Shown here: one piece after another, positions 54,710 through 63,743 of the stretch
Layout: each line of letters begins with the position of its first letter
Numbering within the stretch: the first letter of the stretch is position 1
Origin: Methanobacterium_D oryzae
GTDB lineage: Archaea > Methanobacteriota > Methanobacteria > Methanobacteriales > Methanobacteriaceae
Direction: 5' to 3'
Assembly: GCF_050433505.1 (NCBI RefSeq)
Contig: NZ_JBNPXC010000001.1
Coordinates: 558,001-622,000 of the forward strand
Length of the DNA stretch: 64,000 bases
Program-made: the position numbers and the translations under genes
Notes under the pieces: generated by a model
Told to the model about the DNA's origin: nothing
Databases searched by the model: none
The model's input: only the letters and a program-made list of their open reading frames with translations

Positions 54710-55609
54710 ATGGATGATAAAGAATATTATTCTACTGTTAAAAGAGTCTTAATTATAGTTTTAGCTCTTAATATTCTGGTCACTCTGGCTAAGGGACTTT
54801 ATGGGTGGTATACAAATTCTTTAAGCATGATTTCAGATAGTATTCATTCTTTTTTTGATAGTACCTCTAATATAATTGGCATTGTTGGAATAATAATTGC
54901 TTCAAGACCTCCAGATATTAGACATCCCTATGGACACAGTAAATATGAAACATTTGCATCTCTTGGAATTGCAATTTTACTATTTATAACTTGTTTTGAG
55001 ATTCTCCAATCAGCAATGGACAGATTTCTAAACCCTACAACTCCGGAAATCAGCATAATAAGTTTTTTAATCATGGGAATAACTATAGCTATTAATATTG
55101 GTGTTTCAGTTTATGAAAACAGAAAAGGGCATGAAATAAAAAGTAATATATTAATAGCAGATTCATTACATACAAGAAGCGATATATATGTTTCTTTAGC
55201 GGTTGTTTTAGGATTTTTTGTGATTCAATTAGGATATGTGATTGCGGATCCTATAATAGCAATTATAATTGCAATACTAATTGCAAAAATGGGATTTGAA
55301 ATAATTAAAGAAAGTTCAGGAGTACTTCTTGATAAAACAGCAATCGATAAAGAAATAATTAAAGAAATAGTTAATTCCAATAGGGGAGTAGAAGATAGTC
55401 ATAAAATAAGAACAAGAGGATCAGCATCGCATATTTATGTTGATCTTCATATAATCCTTGATTCTTGCTATTCATTGGATGAAGCTCATATTATAGCTCA
55501 TGAAGTTGAAAACAGCCTAAAAAGTAGAATTCCGGAAATAAAAGATGTGGTAGTACATCTGGATCCATGTGAAAATCAGAACCAAGAACAAACAGGAACA
55601 AATAATTAA
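54710..55609 (+). CDS. Cation diffusion facilitator transporter
   Basis: A 299-residue CDF-family antiporter with six membrane helices. The metal-site residues are visible in SDSIHSFFDSTSN (helix 2), HPYGHSKYE, and LIADSLHTRSDIYVS (helix 5). A C-terminal cytoplasmic domain includes VEDSHKIRTRGSASHIYVDLHI and VVVHLDPC. It exports divalent cations such as Zn, Fe, Co or Mn; the metal cannot be set. It is convergent with the HEAT-repeat gene. Confidence 0.9.
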   Translation: MDDKEYYSTVKRVLIIVLALNILVTLAKGLYGWYTNSLSMISDSIHSFFDSTSNIIGIVGIIIASRPPDIRHPYGHSKYETFASLGIAILLFITCFEILQSAMDRFLNPTTPEISIISFLIMGITIAINIGVSVYENRKGHEIKSNILIADSLHTRSDIYVSLAVVLGFFVIQLGYVIADPIIAIIIAILIAKMGFEIIKESSGVLLDKTAIDKEIIKEIVNSNRGVEDSHKIRTRGSASHIYVDLHIILDSCYSLDEAHIIAHEVENSLKSRIPEIKDVVVHLDPCENQNQEQTGTNN

Positions 55610-55634
55610 AAGAAAATGAAAGAAATCAGTATTT

Positions 55635-56513
55635 TTAATGTCCTAATTTTATTAGAGCTTTTCTAGCTTTCATTTGAACATCTAGACTACTATCTCTTGA
55701 AGCTCTGTGCAATGGTTCAACTGCTCTGCTGTCTCCAATTCTTCCAAGAGCTTCTGCCGCATTTTCACGCACATCCGAACGTTTATCGCGTAAAGCAACT
55801 ATTAATGGATCAACTGCACGTGGATCACCTATTTTTCCAAGGGATTTAGCTGCTTCTTCACGCACATCTGACCTTTCATCGTTCAATGCTCGTATTAAGG
55901 GTTCAACAGCTTTGGGATCCTTAACCCATCCTAACATTTCTGCAGCATCTTCTCTAACGTGCTTATCATAATCATTTAATAAGGTTATTAGTTCATCAAC
56001 ATTACTTTGTAGTCTTCTAAGGGATTTACTGGCTTTTTTCCACACATCGCGACTTCGATCATTTAGTGCTTCCTGAAGGGGTTCAATCGCTCGTTTATCA
56101 CCTATTTTTCCAAGGGATTTAGCTGCTTCTTCACGCACATCTGGGCGCCTATCCTTTAATGCGATTATTAGGGGATCTACTGCACGGGGATCACCTATTT
56201 TACCTAAAGATGATGCTGTTCTTTCACGTACTTCTTCGTTTCGGTCACTTAAAGCAGCTATTAATGGATCAACAGCTCTTTCATCTTTTAGTTTTCCTAA
56301 AGCTATAGCAGCTTCCATTTTTGTATAGTTATTTCCATTTCTCAGGGCATGAATTATTGGTTTAACTGCTTTAGGGTCACCTATCCATGCTAAGGCTTCA
56401 ATAACCTGTTCTCTGCTTTTACCAGCATTCAATAATCGTATAAGTTCATCTACATTTCTTTCCATCTTTAATTTGTGCACATTTGGTCCAAGAATACTTT
56501 CCAAAAGCCCCAT
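55635..56513 (-). CDS. HEAT-repeat protein (PBS-lyase type)
   Basis: About 292 residues built almost wholly of HEAT repeats of about 31 residues with the consensus GDPRAVDPLI.AL.D...DVRE.AA.SLGKIG; eight or nine repeats can be counted. It is a scaffold for protein-protein contacts. No enzymatic domain is fused. The ATG at 56513 fits the GGTGAT site better than the two ATGs just upstream. The repeat DNA units are similar enough for copy-number change. Confidence 0.85.
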   Translation of the reverse strand: MGLLESILGPNVHKLKMERNVDELIRLLNAGKSREQVIEALAWIGDPKAVKPIIHALRNGNNYTKMEAAIALGKLKDERAVDPLIAALSDRNEEVRERTASSLGKIGDPRAVDPLIIALKDRRPDVREEAAKSLGKIGDKRAIEPLQEALNDRSRDVWKKASKSLRRLQSNVDELITLLNDYDKHVREDAAEMLGWVKDPKAVEPLIRALNDERSDVREEAAKSLGKIGDPRAVDPLIVALRDKRSDVRENAAEALGRIGDSRAVEPLHRASRDSSLDVQMKARKALIKLGH

Positions 56514-56820
56514 TTTCATCACCATAGATATTTATGTTAATAAGTATTCTAAATTCATTTAATTTATAGTATTCTATTTTTAGGGGGTGTAATGATATTT
56601 AATTAGTAAAAAATAGTTGTATTTGCCAAATATTTGCCTAAATTTAAATAAATTATCTATTAATTAACATTTACTTTAGATAAAATGCTTAAATATAAAC
56701 AAGAAAAAGATAGAATCTTATCTGAACATTATTAAGATGGAAATATTTTTAATCTTAAAGAATTAAACAATTTCATTATCATGTTTATAAAAATTAATTG
56801 AATTACTGGTGGAATCGAAT

Positions 56821-57810
56821 ATGGAAAAAATAGTACTTGGTCTCCCAAAGGGGAGTTTAAACAACGTAAATAGAGGAAATACTTATCAATTGTTTGTTGA
56901 TGCAGGTTATGAAGTAAAAGGATACGAACCTGGAAAAGAAGAAAATGAAATTAATATATCAAATGACCCGGAAATTAAAGCATTTTTAACAAGACCTCAG
57001 AGTGCTCCAGTAGAGCTAAATCGAGGAATTCTTGATATTGCAATTGTTGGGGAAGACTGGGTAAAAGAAGAATCTGTTAATGTGGAAGGTGAATTAATAA
57101 GAAAAGTTGGAGACCTGAATTATGGTCAAACAAGACTTATTGTAGCATTACCTAATGAAGATCCTTATGAATCATTAACTGATTTCTTTAGGGAAAATAA
57201 AGACCGAAAAACACCCATATTATGCTTTACAGAATACCCAAACTTGACAAGACAACATTTTATGGAAAATGAAGGATATAAAGAAGTTTTTGGTGAAAGT
57301 AAACCTTTAGTCCAAATAAGAGGATTAAGCGATGGAGATAACGAAAAGGTCCAAATTATAAATTCTGACGGCGCAACAGAAGTTTACATTGCAAAAGGCG
57401 CTGATTTAATTGTAGATAACACTCAAACTGGCAGTAGCCTTAAAAAAGCAGGATTAAAAATACTGGAAACCATTATGGAATCCAGTGCAGGGCTTTATGC
57501 AGGACCAAGTTGCAAGGGTAAAAAAGAGCAAAAAGCTAAAATGATATTTGAACAGTTATTCGGAGCTACTACAGCCAGAGAATACTTTGATGTAAAATTC
57601 AACATATCTAATGAAACTGTAGACGAAGTAAAAGGGTTATTAATGTCAAGGGGCTATTGTTCTGACGAGCCAACAGTTGTAAAAGGAGCTAATTTTTCCC
57701 AGGTAAATGTTTTAATTCCTAAAACTAAATTCCCTGCAATGTTAAGGGGAATAAAAAGCTATGGTGCATCTGCAATAGTAAGAGAAAATGTTAAACAATA
57801 TGTAAAATAA
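56821..57810 (+). CDS. hisG: ATP phosphoribosyltransferase HisG
   Basis: About 329 residues; first enzyme of histidine synthesis, joining PRPP and ATP. The N terminus GLPKGSLN, LDIAIVGEDWV, the PRPP loop ADLIVDNTQTGSSLKKAGLKILETI and a C-terminal ACT-like regulatory domain (VNVLIPKTKFPAMLRGIKSYGA) identify it. It is somewhat longer and more divergent in the first lobe than common archaeal HisG, so a paralogue with altered regulation is possible. The ATG at 56821 has GGTGG 8 nt upstream. Confidence 0.82.
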   Translation: MEKIVLGLPKGSLNNVNRGNTYQLFVDAGYEVKGYEPGKEENEINISNDPEIKAFLTRPQSAPVELNRGILDIAIVGEDWVKEESVNVEGELIRKVGDLNYGQTRLIVALPNEDPYESLTDFFRENKDRKTPILCFTEYPNLTRQHFMENEGYKEVFGESKPLVQIRGLSDGDNEKVQIINSDGATEVYIAKGADLIVDNTQTGSSLKKAGLKILETIMESSAGLYAGPSCKGKKEQKAKMIFEQLFGATTAREYFDVKFNISNETVDEVKGLLMSRGYCSDEPTVVKGANFSQVNVLIPKTKFPAMLRGIKSYGASAIVRENVKQYVK

Positions 57811-57847
57811 GCATTATACTTTTAATTTTTTTAATATAATTAAAATA

Positions 57848-58630
57848 ATGGGCGTAATATTCATGAAACAGTTTTTAATTACTCCTGCAGCAGGAAAACG
57901 TTTAATAGCCAAAGCTCTGGTAAAACATGGTACTATAAATAAGGCTCTTGAATCTGGAACAGTAGTAATTATTGCCGGCACAACTAATGGTTACATTGCA
58001 GAGGAAATATTATCTAAAATTGACCAAATAGACGATTTTTCAAGAAAAAAATTTTTTAGAGGAATTGTACTCCCACCAGGAGGACCTGTAACCAGTTCTG
58101 GACGTATATCTGATGAAAGTTGCTTTCCGGGTGATGTTGTAATCAAAGATGGAGTTTGGCAGAAAGGTCTTACTATTTTTGATGTAGTGAATGATTTAAA
58201 AGAAGGAGATACCATTTTAAAAGGTGTTAATGCTATAAATTATTCAAATGGGCAAGCAGCAATTTATATTGGTGATCCATTAGGTGGTACCATTGGTGCT
58301 TCACTTCAAGCTGTTGTTGGACGTCGTATTAGATTGATTCTTCCAGTGGGTTTGGAAAAACGTGTTTTTGCAGATTTAAATCACTTAGCATTAAAATTAA
58401 ATATTCCTGGTGTAAGTGGGCCGCGTCTTTTACCAGTTACAGGAGAAATTTTCACAGAAATTGAAGCAATTAAAGAACTTACGGGGTCTGAAGCTGAGTT
58501 AGTTGCTGGTGGAGGAGTAAGCGGGGCAGAGGGATCTATCTGGCTTGCAGTTAGCGGTAGTGAAGAACAGATTAATTCAGCAGAAAAACTTATAAAGTCA
58601 ATTTCTTCTGAAAAACCTTTTGAATTTTGA
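57848..58630 (+). CDS. Conserved hypothetical protein
   Basis: A 260-residue soluble protein that I cannot assign. It has glycine-rich segments (LPPGGPVTSSGRIS, YIGDPLGGTIGASLQAVVG, LVAGGGVSGAEGSIWLAVSG) that could bind a phosphate ligand, and a KRLIAKALVKH start. An ATG 15 nt in (57863) begins at KQFLITPAAGKRL and may be the true start. It follows hisG by 37 nt in the same direction; there is no other clue to function. Confidence 0.7.
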   Translation: MGVIFMKQFLITPAAGKRLIAKALVKHGTINKALESGTVVIIAGTTNGYIAEEILSKIDQIDDFSRKKFFRGIVLPPGGPVTSSGRISDESCFPGDVVIKDGVWQKGLTIFDVVNDLKEGDTILKGVNAINYSNGQAAIYIGDPLGGTIGASLQAVVGRRIRLILPVGLEKRVFADLNHLALKLNIPGVSGPRLLPVTGEIFTEIEAIKELTGSEAELVAGGGVSGAEGSIWLAVSGSEEQINSAEKLIKSISSEKPFEF

Positions 58631-58666
58631 TATTATTCAGAATAAAAAAAGGAAAAGAAAAAATAA

Positions 58667-58939
58667 TTATTCTACAATTCTAACTTCCTGAACTGGAGGT
58701 TTAGTTGGTATTGCTCTTGCTATTAGAATTGTTGCAACCACAGCAATAATAGTAATTAAAACTGCATAGATTACTAATCCAGTTACACCACTTCCTGCAG
58801 TAAAAAATTGTGCTATTATGGCTTTTATAGCTTCATTCCATGCTAATGCGGCAATTAAACCAAAAGCAGTTGTTATTAATGTTGCTATGGTACTCATTAC
58901 TTGATTTTTCATATCTCCAACAGTTTCCTTCATTTTCAT
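58667..58939 (-). CDS. DUF5654 family membrane protein
   Basis: 90 residues with two membrane helices (TLITTAFGLIAALAWNEAIKAI and VIYAVLITIIAVVATILIA) and an amphipathic N terminus. It fits the small archaeal DUF5654 family. Function is unknown. GAGGT lies before two close ATG codons; the second (58933) is also possible. It is convergent with the hypothetical gene at 57848. Confidence 0.75.
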   Translation of the reverse strand: MKMKETVGDMKNQVMSTIATLITTAFGLIAALAWNEAIKAIIAQFFTAGSGVTGLVIYAVLITIIAVVATILIARAIPTKPPVQEVRIVE

Positions 58940-59111
58940 CTACCTCTTAAAATTAAGATAACTAATTAATAATCTGTTCTAATTATTATATAACTTTATT
59001 TTTTTAGGAAGATTTAATTCCGTTATAATGGATTCTTGGCTAAATTAATGATTGTATTGAATTTATAAAATGAAAATTAGGATAAATATGGATTTATATT
59101 AATATAATTAG

Positions 59112-59816
59112 CTATTTGTTATTTCTATTCCTATATTTTCTCATAGCTTCCACTTCATCCTCTAAAAGTGAAGGTTTCTTATCTTTTTCATGTCTTAAAA
59201 GTAGCCAAACTCCAAAAGTTGCCCCTATAATTGCCCCGATAATATCAAAGATCATATCAATCATGGTATCATGATATGCATCAAAAACAGCAGATCCTTG
59301 AGTTAACATTCCTTTAGAAAATATAAAATTGGTGGCAGGTCCTATTCCAAAATCATAAGTATATTCTATCACTTCCAGTGTAGCTCCCAGTCCAATAGTG
59401 ACAAAGACTATAATTATCCATATCATGAGGTAGCTAGCGCGGAATTTATCAAGAAGATAGCCAATATAAACAAGTAACATGCCCATAAAGGATATAACTG
59501 CTGGAATCATTGTATGCTGGAACTTATCATAATAATCATATGTTACATAAAAACCCAGTGAATCAGCTATCACATACTCAAAAAGCACAACAATCAAAAG
59601 AAGAATTTCAAGTTCAAGGGGAATGAATAAATGTTGTCTGGTTAAAATTGCAGGTAATAAAACAAGAAATACTGCAAACAAGATAATTATTCCAAAAACT
59701 GCATAGCCAAAAAATATTTCATAAATTCCAAAAGATATAAGAAATATTCGCAAAATCCAAGCAAAAGCTACGGTTGTCTTATGGTTTTTAAATAAATAAT
59801 TGTCCATTCCAAACAT
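59112..59816 (-). CDS. Multi-helix membrane protein (DUF2238/YjdF-like)
   Basis: 234 residues with six to seven membrane helices. Conserved polar motifs within helices, YDKFQHTMIPA, GATLEVIEYTYD and DTMIDMIFDIIGAIIGA, match the DUF2238 family. Their Asp, His and Glu residues could bind a metal or lipid headgroup. Function is unknown. It follows the NYN-domain gene by 60 nt on the same strand. Confidence 0.75.
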   Translation of the reverse strand: MFGMDNYLFKNHKTTVAFAWILRIFLISFGIYEIFFGYAVFGIIILFAVFLVLLPAILTRQHLFIPLELEILLLIVVLFEYVIADSLGFYVTYDYYDKFQHTMIPAVISFMGMLLVYIGYLLDKFRASYLMIWIIIVFVTIGLGATLEVIEYTYDFGIGPATNFIFSKGMLTQGSAVFDAYHDTMIDMIFDIIGAIIGATFGVWLLLRHEKDKKPSLLEDEVEAMRKYRNRNNK

Positions 59817-59876
59817 ATTAACTCTTGAATCCAGATCGATTATAGGGTTGAAAAGATATATGGCATTTAAGGGGGA

Positions 59877-60380
59877 TTATACATTTGGCATGCCTCTAGG
59901 GGCTGTATCAGTATTCAAAACTATAGTACTATCTGCGGAATTCTTTAAAGCAATACTAAAACCTGGTTCAGCACCAATTACCATAGTTTCTTTTCCATTT
60001 TCTTTAGCAATATTTATCAACGGTAAAAAGTCTGCGTTACGAGTCATAAGAGCAATAACATTAATATTAGGATTATAAATTAGTTCAAAAGCTTCTACAG
60101 CTAACTGAACATCGACATCACCCGCTACTATAAGGGGAGTAAACCCCTGATTTACTACAGCTTCAATTAGCTTATCTGAGGCATATTGATTTAAAAGAAC
60201 TTTTGCAACTTTTATTTTTCCACTTTCTTCTACTATTTTTTTTATTATATCTAAATCAAGATGAAACTCTTTTCGGAGCATATTGGGCCCATCTACTAAT
60301 AATCCAATATTTCGCTCATTTGACTTCCTTGTTAGGGGAATATATTGCTTAAATGAGCTTAATTTTTCTAAATTTTGCAA
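59877..60380 (-). CDS. NYN-domain protein (LabA/TIGR00288-like ribonuclease fold)
   Basis: 167 residues of PIN/NYN fold: NIGLLVDGPNMLRKEF (first acidic residue), LIVAGDVDVQLAVEAFE, and VIALMTRNADFLPLINIAKENGKETMVIG (further Asp residues of the active site). Such proteins are predicted metal-dependent RNases. The start is TTG with AGGAGTGA upstream. It may be co-transcribed with the membrane protein downstream. Confidence 0.82.
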   Translation of the reverse strand: MQNLEKLSSFKQYIPLTRKSNERNIGLLVDGPNMLRKEFHLDLDIIKKIVEESGKIKVAKVLLNQYASDKLIEAVVNQGFTPLIVAGDVDVQLAVEAFELIYNPNINVIALMTRNADFLPLINIAKENGKETMVIGAEPGFSIALKNSADSTIVLNTDTAPRGMPNV

Positions 60381-60710
60381 TTTTTCACTCCTGATTATGG
60401 TTATTTATAATTGTTTATAGATAACATGAAATATTCTTGACAATTATTCATTGCTTGAAATCTTTCAGTGTTAATTAATATATTATTTGTATAAAGAGTA
60501 TTAAATAGCTATGCCAAAATCATGCCCAATTCTCTAATTAAAATATTAATTGAAATAATTTAGAGACTAATTTTTACTTATTTAATTTATTTTATTTTTC
60601 CAATTGGTGTATAGCAAACTTTATAAGTGATCATGATCTATCTTTTCTTAACTTTCATAAAATACTGAAAGTTATAAAAGTATTGAAAGTTACGAAAATA
60701 AGGTGAGAAA
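60381..60710. other. Divergent intergenic region with promoter elements
   Basis: About 330 bp, AT-rich, between the NYN gene and the nitroreductase operon. The last 60 bp hold TGAAAGTT repeats. I see no coding frame or RNA gene in the rest. Confidence 0.6.
60650..60691 (+). promoter_or_regulatory. AACTTTCA/TGAAAGTT operator-like repeats at the nitroreductase operon
   Basis: AACTTTCA (60650-60657) and TGAAAGTT (60666-60673) form an inverted repeat with an 8-nt spacer; a second TGAAAGTT (60684-60691) repeats the half-site 18 nt further on. A TATA-like TTATAAAAG (60672-60680) lies between them, so a bound protein would block the promoter. The operon encodes its own MarR-like regulator. Confidence 0.65.
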
Positions 60711-61262
60711 ATGAATCATGTATTAGAAAATATAAAAAGTCGAAGAAGTGTTAGACAATATAAAAATGAGCAAATAAAGGATGAAGAACTGGATAAAATG
60801 TTAGAAGCAGCAACATATGCACCTACAGGAGGTAATGACCAGCCATGGTATTTTACTGTACTCCAGAACGAGGATTTAATAAAAGAAGTAAATGAAGGGG
60901 CAAAGGCAGTAATGAGGGAAATGGATGTAGAATGGATAGCTCAAATGGGTGCAAATGAACAGTTTAATATCTTTCATAGGGCACCTACAGTAATAATTGT
61001 ATCTGGAAGAAAAGATGCAGTAACTCCAATGATAGATTGTTCAGCAGCAGTGCAGAATATGCTTCTTGCAGCTGAAAGCATGGATATTGGGTCATGCTGG
61101 ATAGGTTTTGCTAAGTTCTTTTTTGAAAATCCAGAAAACATGAAGAAATTCAATATTCCAGAAAACTATGAAGTCTATTTTGGAGTATCTTTAGGATACA
61201 AAGGCCAAAAAAATCCAGAGGCTTCAGAAAGGAATAAAGAAGTTTTTAACTATTTTAAATAA
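60711..61262 (+). CDS. Nitroreductase family protein
   Basis: 183 residues with the FMN-binding start RRSVRQYKNEQI, the segment ATYAPTGGNDQPWYFTV and GSCWIGFAKFF, ending VSLGYKGQKNP. It is an NAD(P)H- or F420-linked flavin oxidoreductase of unknown substrate. AGGTGAG lies before the ATG. It is the first of a five-gene operon (spacings of roughly 10-20 nt) with a regulator, an Fe-S CCG protein, an MBL-fold hydrolase and a zinc-ribbon membrane protein. Confidence 0.87.
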   Translation: MNHVLENIKSRRSVRQYKNEQIKDEELDKMLEAATYAPTGGNDQPWYFTVLQNEDLIKEVNEGAKAVMREMDVEWIAQMGANEQFNIFHRAPTVIIVSGRKDAVTPMIDCSAAVQNMLLAAESMDIGSCWIGFAKFFFENPENMKKFNIPENYEVYFGVSLGYKGQKNPEASERNKEVFNYFK

Positions 61263-61271
61263 CTTAAAAGA

Positions 61272-61772
61272 ATGGATTTGGATAATATGGCGGATAAAAA
61301 AGATTCTCCCAAAGAAGAATTTAAAGAAGTAATCTATGAAAGCTGTAAAGCTATTGGACTTGAGGACTTTCCATCCCGATTACTATCAGTGCTTCAAAGT
61401 GAGCCAGAAGAAATATCTCTTGGAGAACTATCAGAAATGACAGGATATAGCTTATCTGGGCTTAGCACTACCTTAAAAGGTATGGAAGAAAGACAAATGG
61501 TAAAGAGATTCAAAAAACCAAAGTCTAGAAAGGTCTATGTTAAGGCAGAGGAAGATATAACAACATTTTTCATTGCATTGCAGAAAAAAAGATATGAACA
61601 AAGTATCAGACCTTCTTTAGAGAAAATCCCTCGCATAATAGGAAAATACGAGAAAATAGGCGGATTCGAAGAAGAATTAGGCATGATAAAAGATTATTAT
61701 ACGCAAATATTATTTCTGGCAGAAGAAACTAGAAAATTTATTGAAGCTCTGGAAAAGGGTAGAAAAGGATAA
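61272..61772 (+). CDS. MarR/GbsR-like transcriptional regulator
   Basis: 166 residues with a winged helix at about 30-95 (RLLSVLQSEPEEISLGEL, GYSLSGLSTTLKGMEERQ, then a wing RFKKPKSRKVYVKAE) and a C-terminal helical dimerisation region. It resembles GbsR-type regulators. It is the second gene of the operon and the obvious candidate to bind the TGAAAGTT repeats upstream of nitroreductase. The start may be the ATG at 61287 instead (GGAT upstream). Confidence 0.83.
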   Translation: MDLDNMADKKDSPKEEFKEVIYESCKAIGLEDFPSRLLSVLQSEPEEISLGELSEMTGYSLSGLSTTLKGMEERQMVKRFKKPKSRKVYVKAEEDITTFFIALQKKRYEQSIRPSLEKIPRIIGKYEKIGGFEEELGMIKDYYTQILFLAEETRKFIEALEKGRKG

Positions 61773-61792
61773 AAAAATAAAGGATGATTAAA

Positions 61793-62695
61793 ATGGATAT
61801 AAAAGAAAATTCTGGCTGCTCTCCTATAAGTTCATTGTATTGTAATCTAAAAATAAGATTAACTGGAAATTTGAATGATAAAAACCTCAATGACCTTTAT
61901 AAATGCAGTTTATGCAACGAATGCCATCTTGCAAGCTTTAATCACGATACTAGAGAAAAAGCAGTGAGTAAAAGTTTCATCACGAGTCATATAGTTGGAA
62001 TAAAGAATAATATAATGCGATCTGGTAATTCTTATGGAGTTTCTGTTAAAAATAATTGTAATGAACAAGCTAAAATGGAAACTATATTATTTAGAGGATG
62101 TACACCAACCCATAAGACCCCTGAAATACTTGAATCTGCTGAAAACCTGCTTAAAATTAAAGACATAAATTATAGTATTTTAAATAATGAAACATGTTGT
62201 GGTAATATATTATTTAATTTAGGAGATATTGAATCAGGAAATGAAGTAGTAAAATCAAATATTGAAAAATTCAAAGCAACAGGAGTAAAAAGAATTATAA
62301 CTATATGTCCTGGCTGTTACAACGCATTTAATAAGTATTATAAAGGCCATTATGGATTTAATCCTGAAATAATTCTTGCAATTGACTTATTAAATGATTC
62401 AATTATTAATGGAAAAGAATACGTAATTCAAGATCCATGCCATGCAAAGGAAAAAAGTCATAATGTGCGTAAAATAATCTCTGGTGCAGGAAATAAAAGT
62501 GCAAGTCATTGTTGTGGAGCTGGTGCAGGGGTTATGGCACATGACAATAATGTTTCAAGCTCAAAAGCAAGAAAAACAGTTAATGGTAATTCTGAAAATA
62601 TAGTTACCTACTGTCCATTCTGTTATCTTAACCTATCATCGGTAAATTCAGATAAAGTTTCAGATATTTATATGCTATTGGCAGAAACAGCTTAA
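61793..62695 (+). CDS. Fe-S protein with two CCG domains (HdrB/GlpC-like)
   Basis: About 300 residues. An N-terminal CSLCNEC knuckle is a partial ferredoxin motif. Two CCG domains follow: FRGC...ETCCGN...CPGC and DPCH...SHCCGAGAG...CPFC. In heterodisulfide reductase such domains hold the active-site clusters. Unlike HdrB, this protein is joined only by a nitroreductase-type flavoprotein in its operon. The ATG at 61793 fits AGGATGATTAAA better than the one at 61784. It probably exchanges electrons with a thiol/disulfide or quinone-like substrate; that is inference. Confidence 0.83.
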   Translation: MDIKENSGCSPISSLYCNLKIRLTGNLNDKNLNDLYKCSLCNECHLASFNHDTREKAVSKSFITSHIVGIKNNIMRSGNSYGVSVKNNCNEQAKMETILFRGCTPTHKTPEILESAENLLKIKDINYSILNNETCCGNILFNLGDIESGNEVVKSNIEKFKATGVKRIITICPGCYNAFNKYYKGHYGFNPEIILAIDLLNDSIINGKEYVIQDPCHAKEKSHNVRKIISGAGNKSASHCCGAGAGVMAHDNNVSSSKARKTVNGNSENIVTYCPFCYLNLSSVNSDKVSDIYMLLAETA

Positions 62696-62710
62696 TAATG
62701 AGGTCTTATA

Positions 62711-63373
62711 ATGGAAGTTGTCCCTAAAATACACCAGTTTGGTGGAATGAGCAACTGTTATCTGGTTGAAGATGAAGAAATGATGTTAATAGATACTGGA
62801 AATCCAGTTAACACTAAAAAAATACTAAACTACATGAAAAACACTTTAAATAGGAATCCTGAAGATATAAAGACTATTGTTATAACTCATCATCATTTTG
62901 ACCATATAGGAAGTCTTGGGAAGCTTAAAAAAGTCACAGGGGCAAAATTAGCAGCCCATAAAGATGATGCAAATTATATTGCAGGAAAAGAAAAACCTGA
63001 AGAACCGTTTATTTCAAAAATATTCATAAATCTATTAAAAATTATTTACAGATCCAAAACAGTAGAAGTGGACATTTTACTTGAAGAAAATGATAAAATA
63101 GGGAGTTACAAGATTATACATACTCCTGGCCATACTCCTGGAAGCATTTGTTTATACAACGAGAATGATAGGATTATTTTTGTAGGTGACAACCTTACAG
63201 ATAAGGGAGATAAAATTGGCGGTCCTCCAAGTATATTTACGTTAAACATGGAACAAGCCAATGAATCAATTAAAAAACTTGAAAATCTTGATATTGATGT
63301 GATCTTTACAGGGCACGGTAAAATTATATCAGAAGCTAAAGAAAAACTAAAAGAATATATTAAAATGCTCTGA
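62711..63373 (+). CDS. Metallo-beta-lactamase fold hydrolase
   Basis: 220 residues with the metal motif THHHFDHIG, the second His in HTPGHTPGSICLY, VGDNLTDKGDKIGG and GHGKII. It belongs to the general MBL hydrolases (glyoxalase II-like). GAGGTC precedes the ATG. It is the fourth gene of the operon. The substrate may be a thioester related to the redox chemistry of its neighbours; that is inference. Confidence 0.87.
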   Translation: MEVVPKIHQFGGMSNCYLVEDEEMMLIDTGNPVNTKKILNYMKNTLNRNPEDIKTIVITHHHFDHIGSLGKLKKVTGAKLAAHKDDANYIAGKEKPEEPFISKIFINLLKIIYRSKTVEVDILLEENDKIGSYKIIHTPGHTPGSICLYNENDRIIFVGDNLTDKGDKIGGPPSIFTLNMEQANESIKKLENLDIDVIFTGHGKIISEAKEKLKEYIKML

Positions 63374-63382
63374 GGGAACCAA

Positions 63383-63727
63383 ATGGAAATAGAAACTAAA
63401 GGGCAAGATTGGAAAAAGACAATTATATATTTAACTAGTTATATGATTGCATTAATCTTGGGAGCTATTTTATTAATTCCAAATTATTGGTATCTCTGGG
63501 TAGTAATTGTCATTTTGGGATTAATTCTTCTAATACAATGGCATTCTAAATCAGCTGTTTACAAATGTACTAACTGTGGGAATGAATTTCAAGTTTCATT
63601 TATAACTGATCTCATAAGTCCACAAGGTATAGGCAAAGATGACAGGGGTAAAACTTACGGCTGGAAATATTTAAAGTGTCCTCAATGCAAAAAGATGATG
63701 AAAGCGATAATAGTTAAAATGAGATAG
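63383..63727 (+). CDS. Membrane protein with C-terminal zinc ribbon
   Basis: 114 residues: two membrane helices (about 12-31 and 34-53), then a cytoplasmic zinc ribbon with CTNCGNEF (about 66-73) and CPQCKKM (about 101-107). GAGGGA lies before the ATG, 10 nt after the MBL gene, so it is the last gene of the operon. Function is unknown. Confidence 0.78.
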   Translation: MEIETKGQDWKKTIIYLTSYMIALILGAILLIPNYWYLWVVIVILGLILLIQWHSKSAVYKCTNCGNEFQVSFITDLISPQGIGKDDRGKTYGWKYLKCPQCKKMMKAIIVKMR

Positions 63728-63743
63728 ATAGAGGGAATTTAAT

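Noticed and set aside
55635..56513. Phycobilin lyase activity for the HEAT-repeat protein
   Set aside because: The PBS-lyase name refers to the repeat type only; methanogens have no phycobilins.
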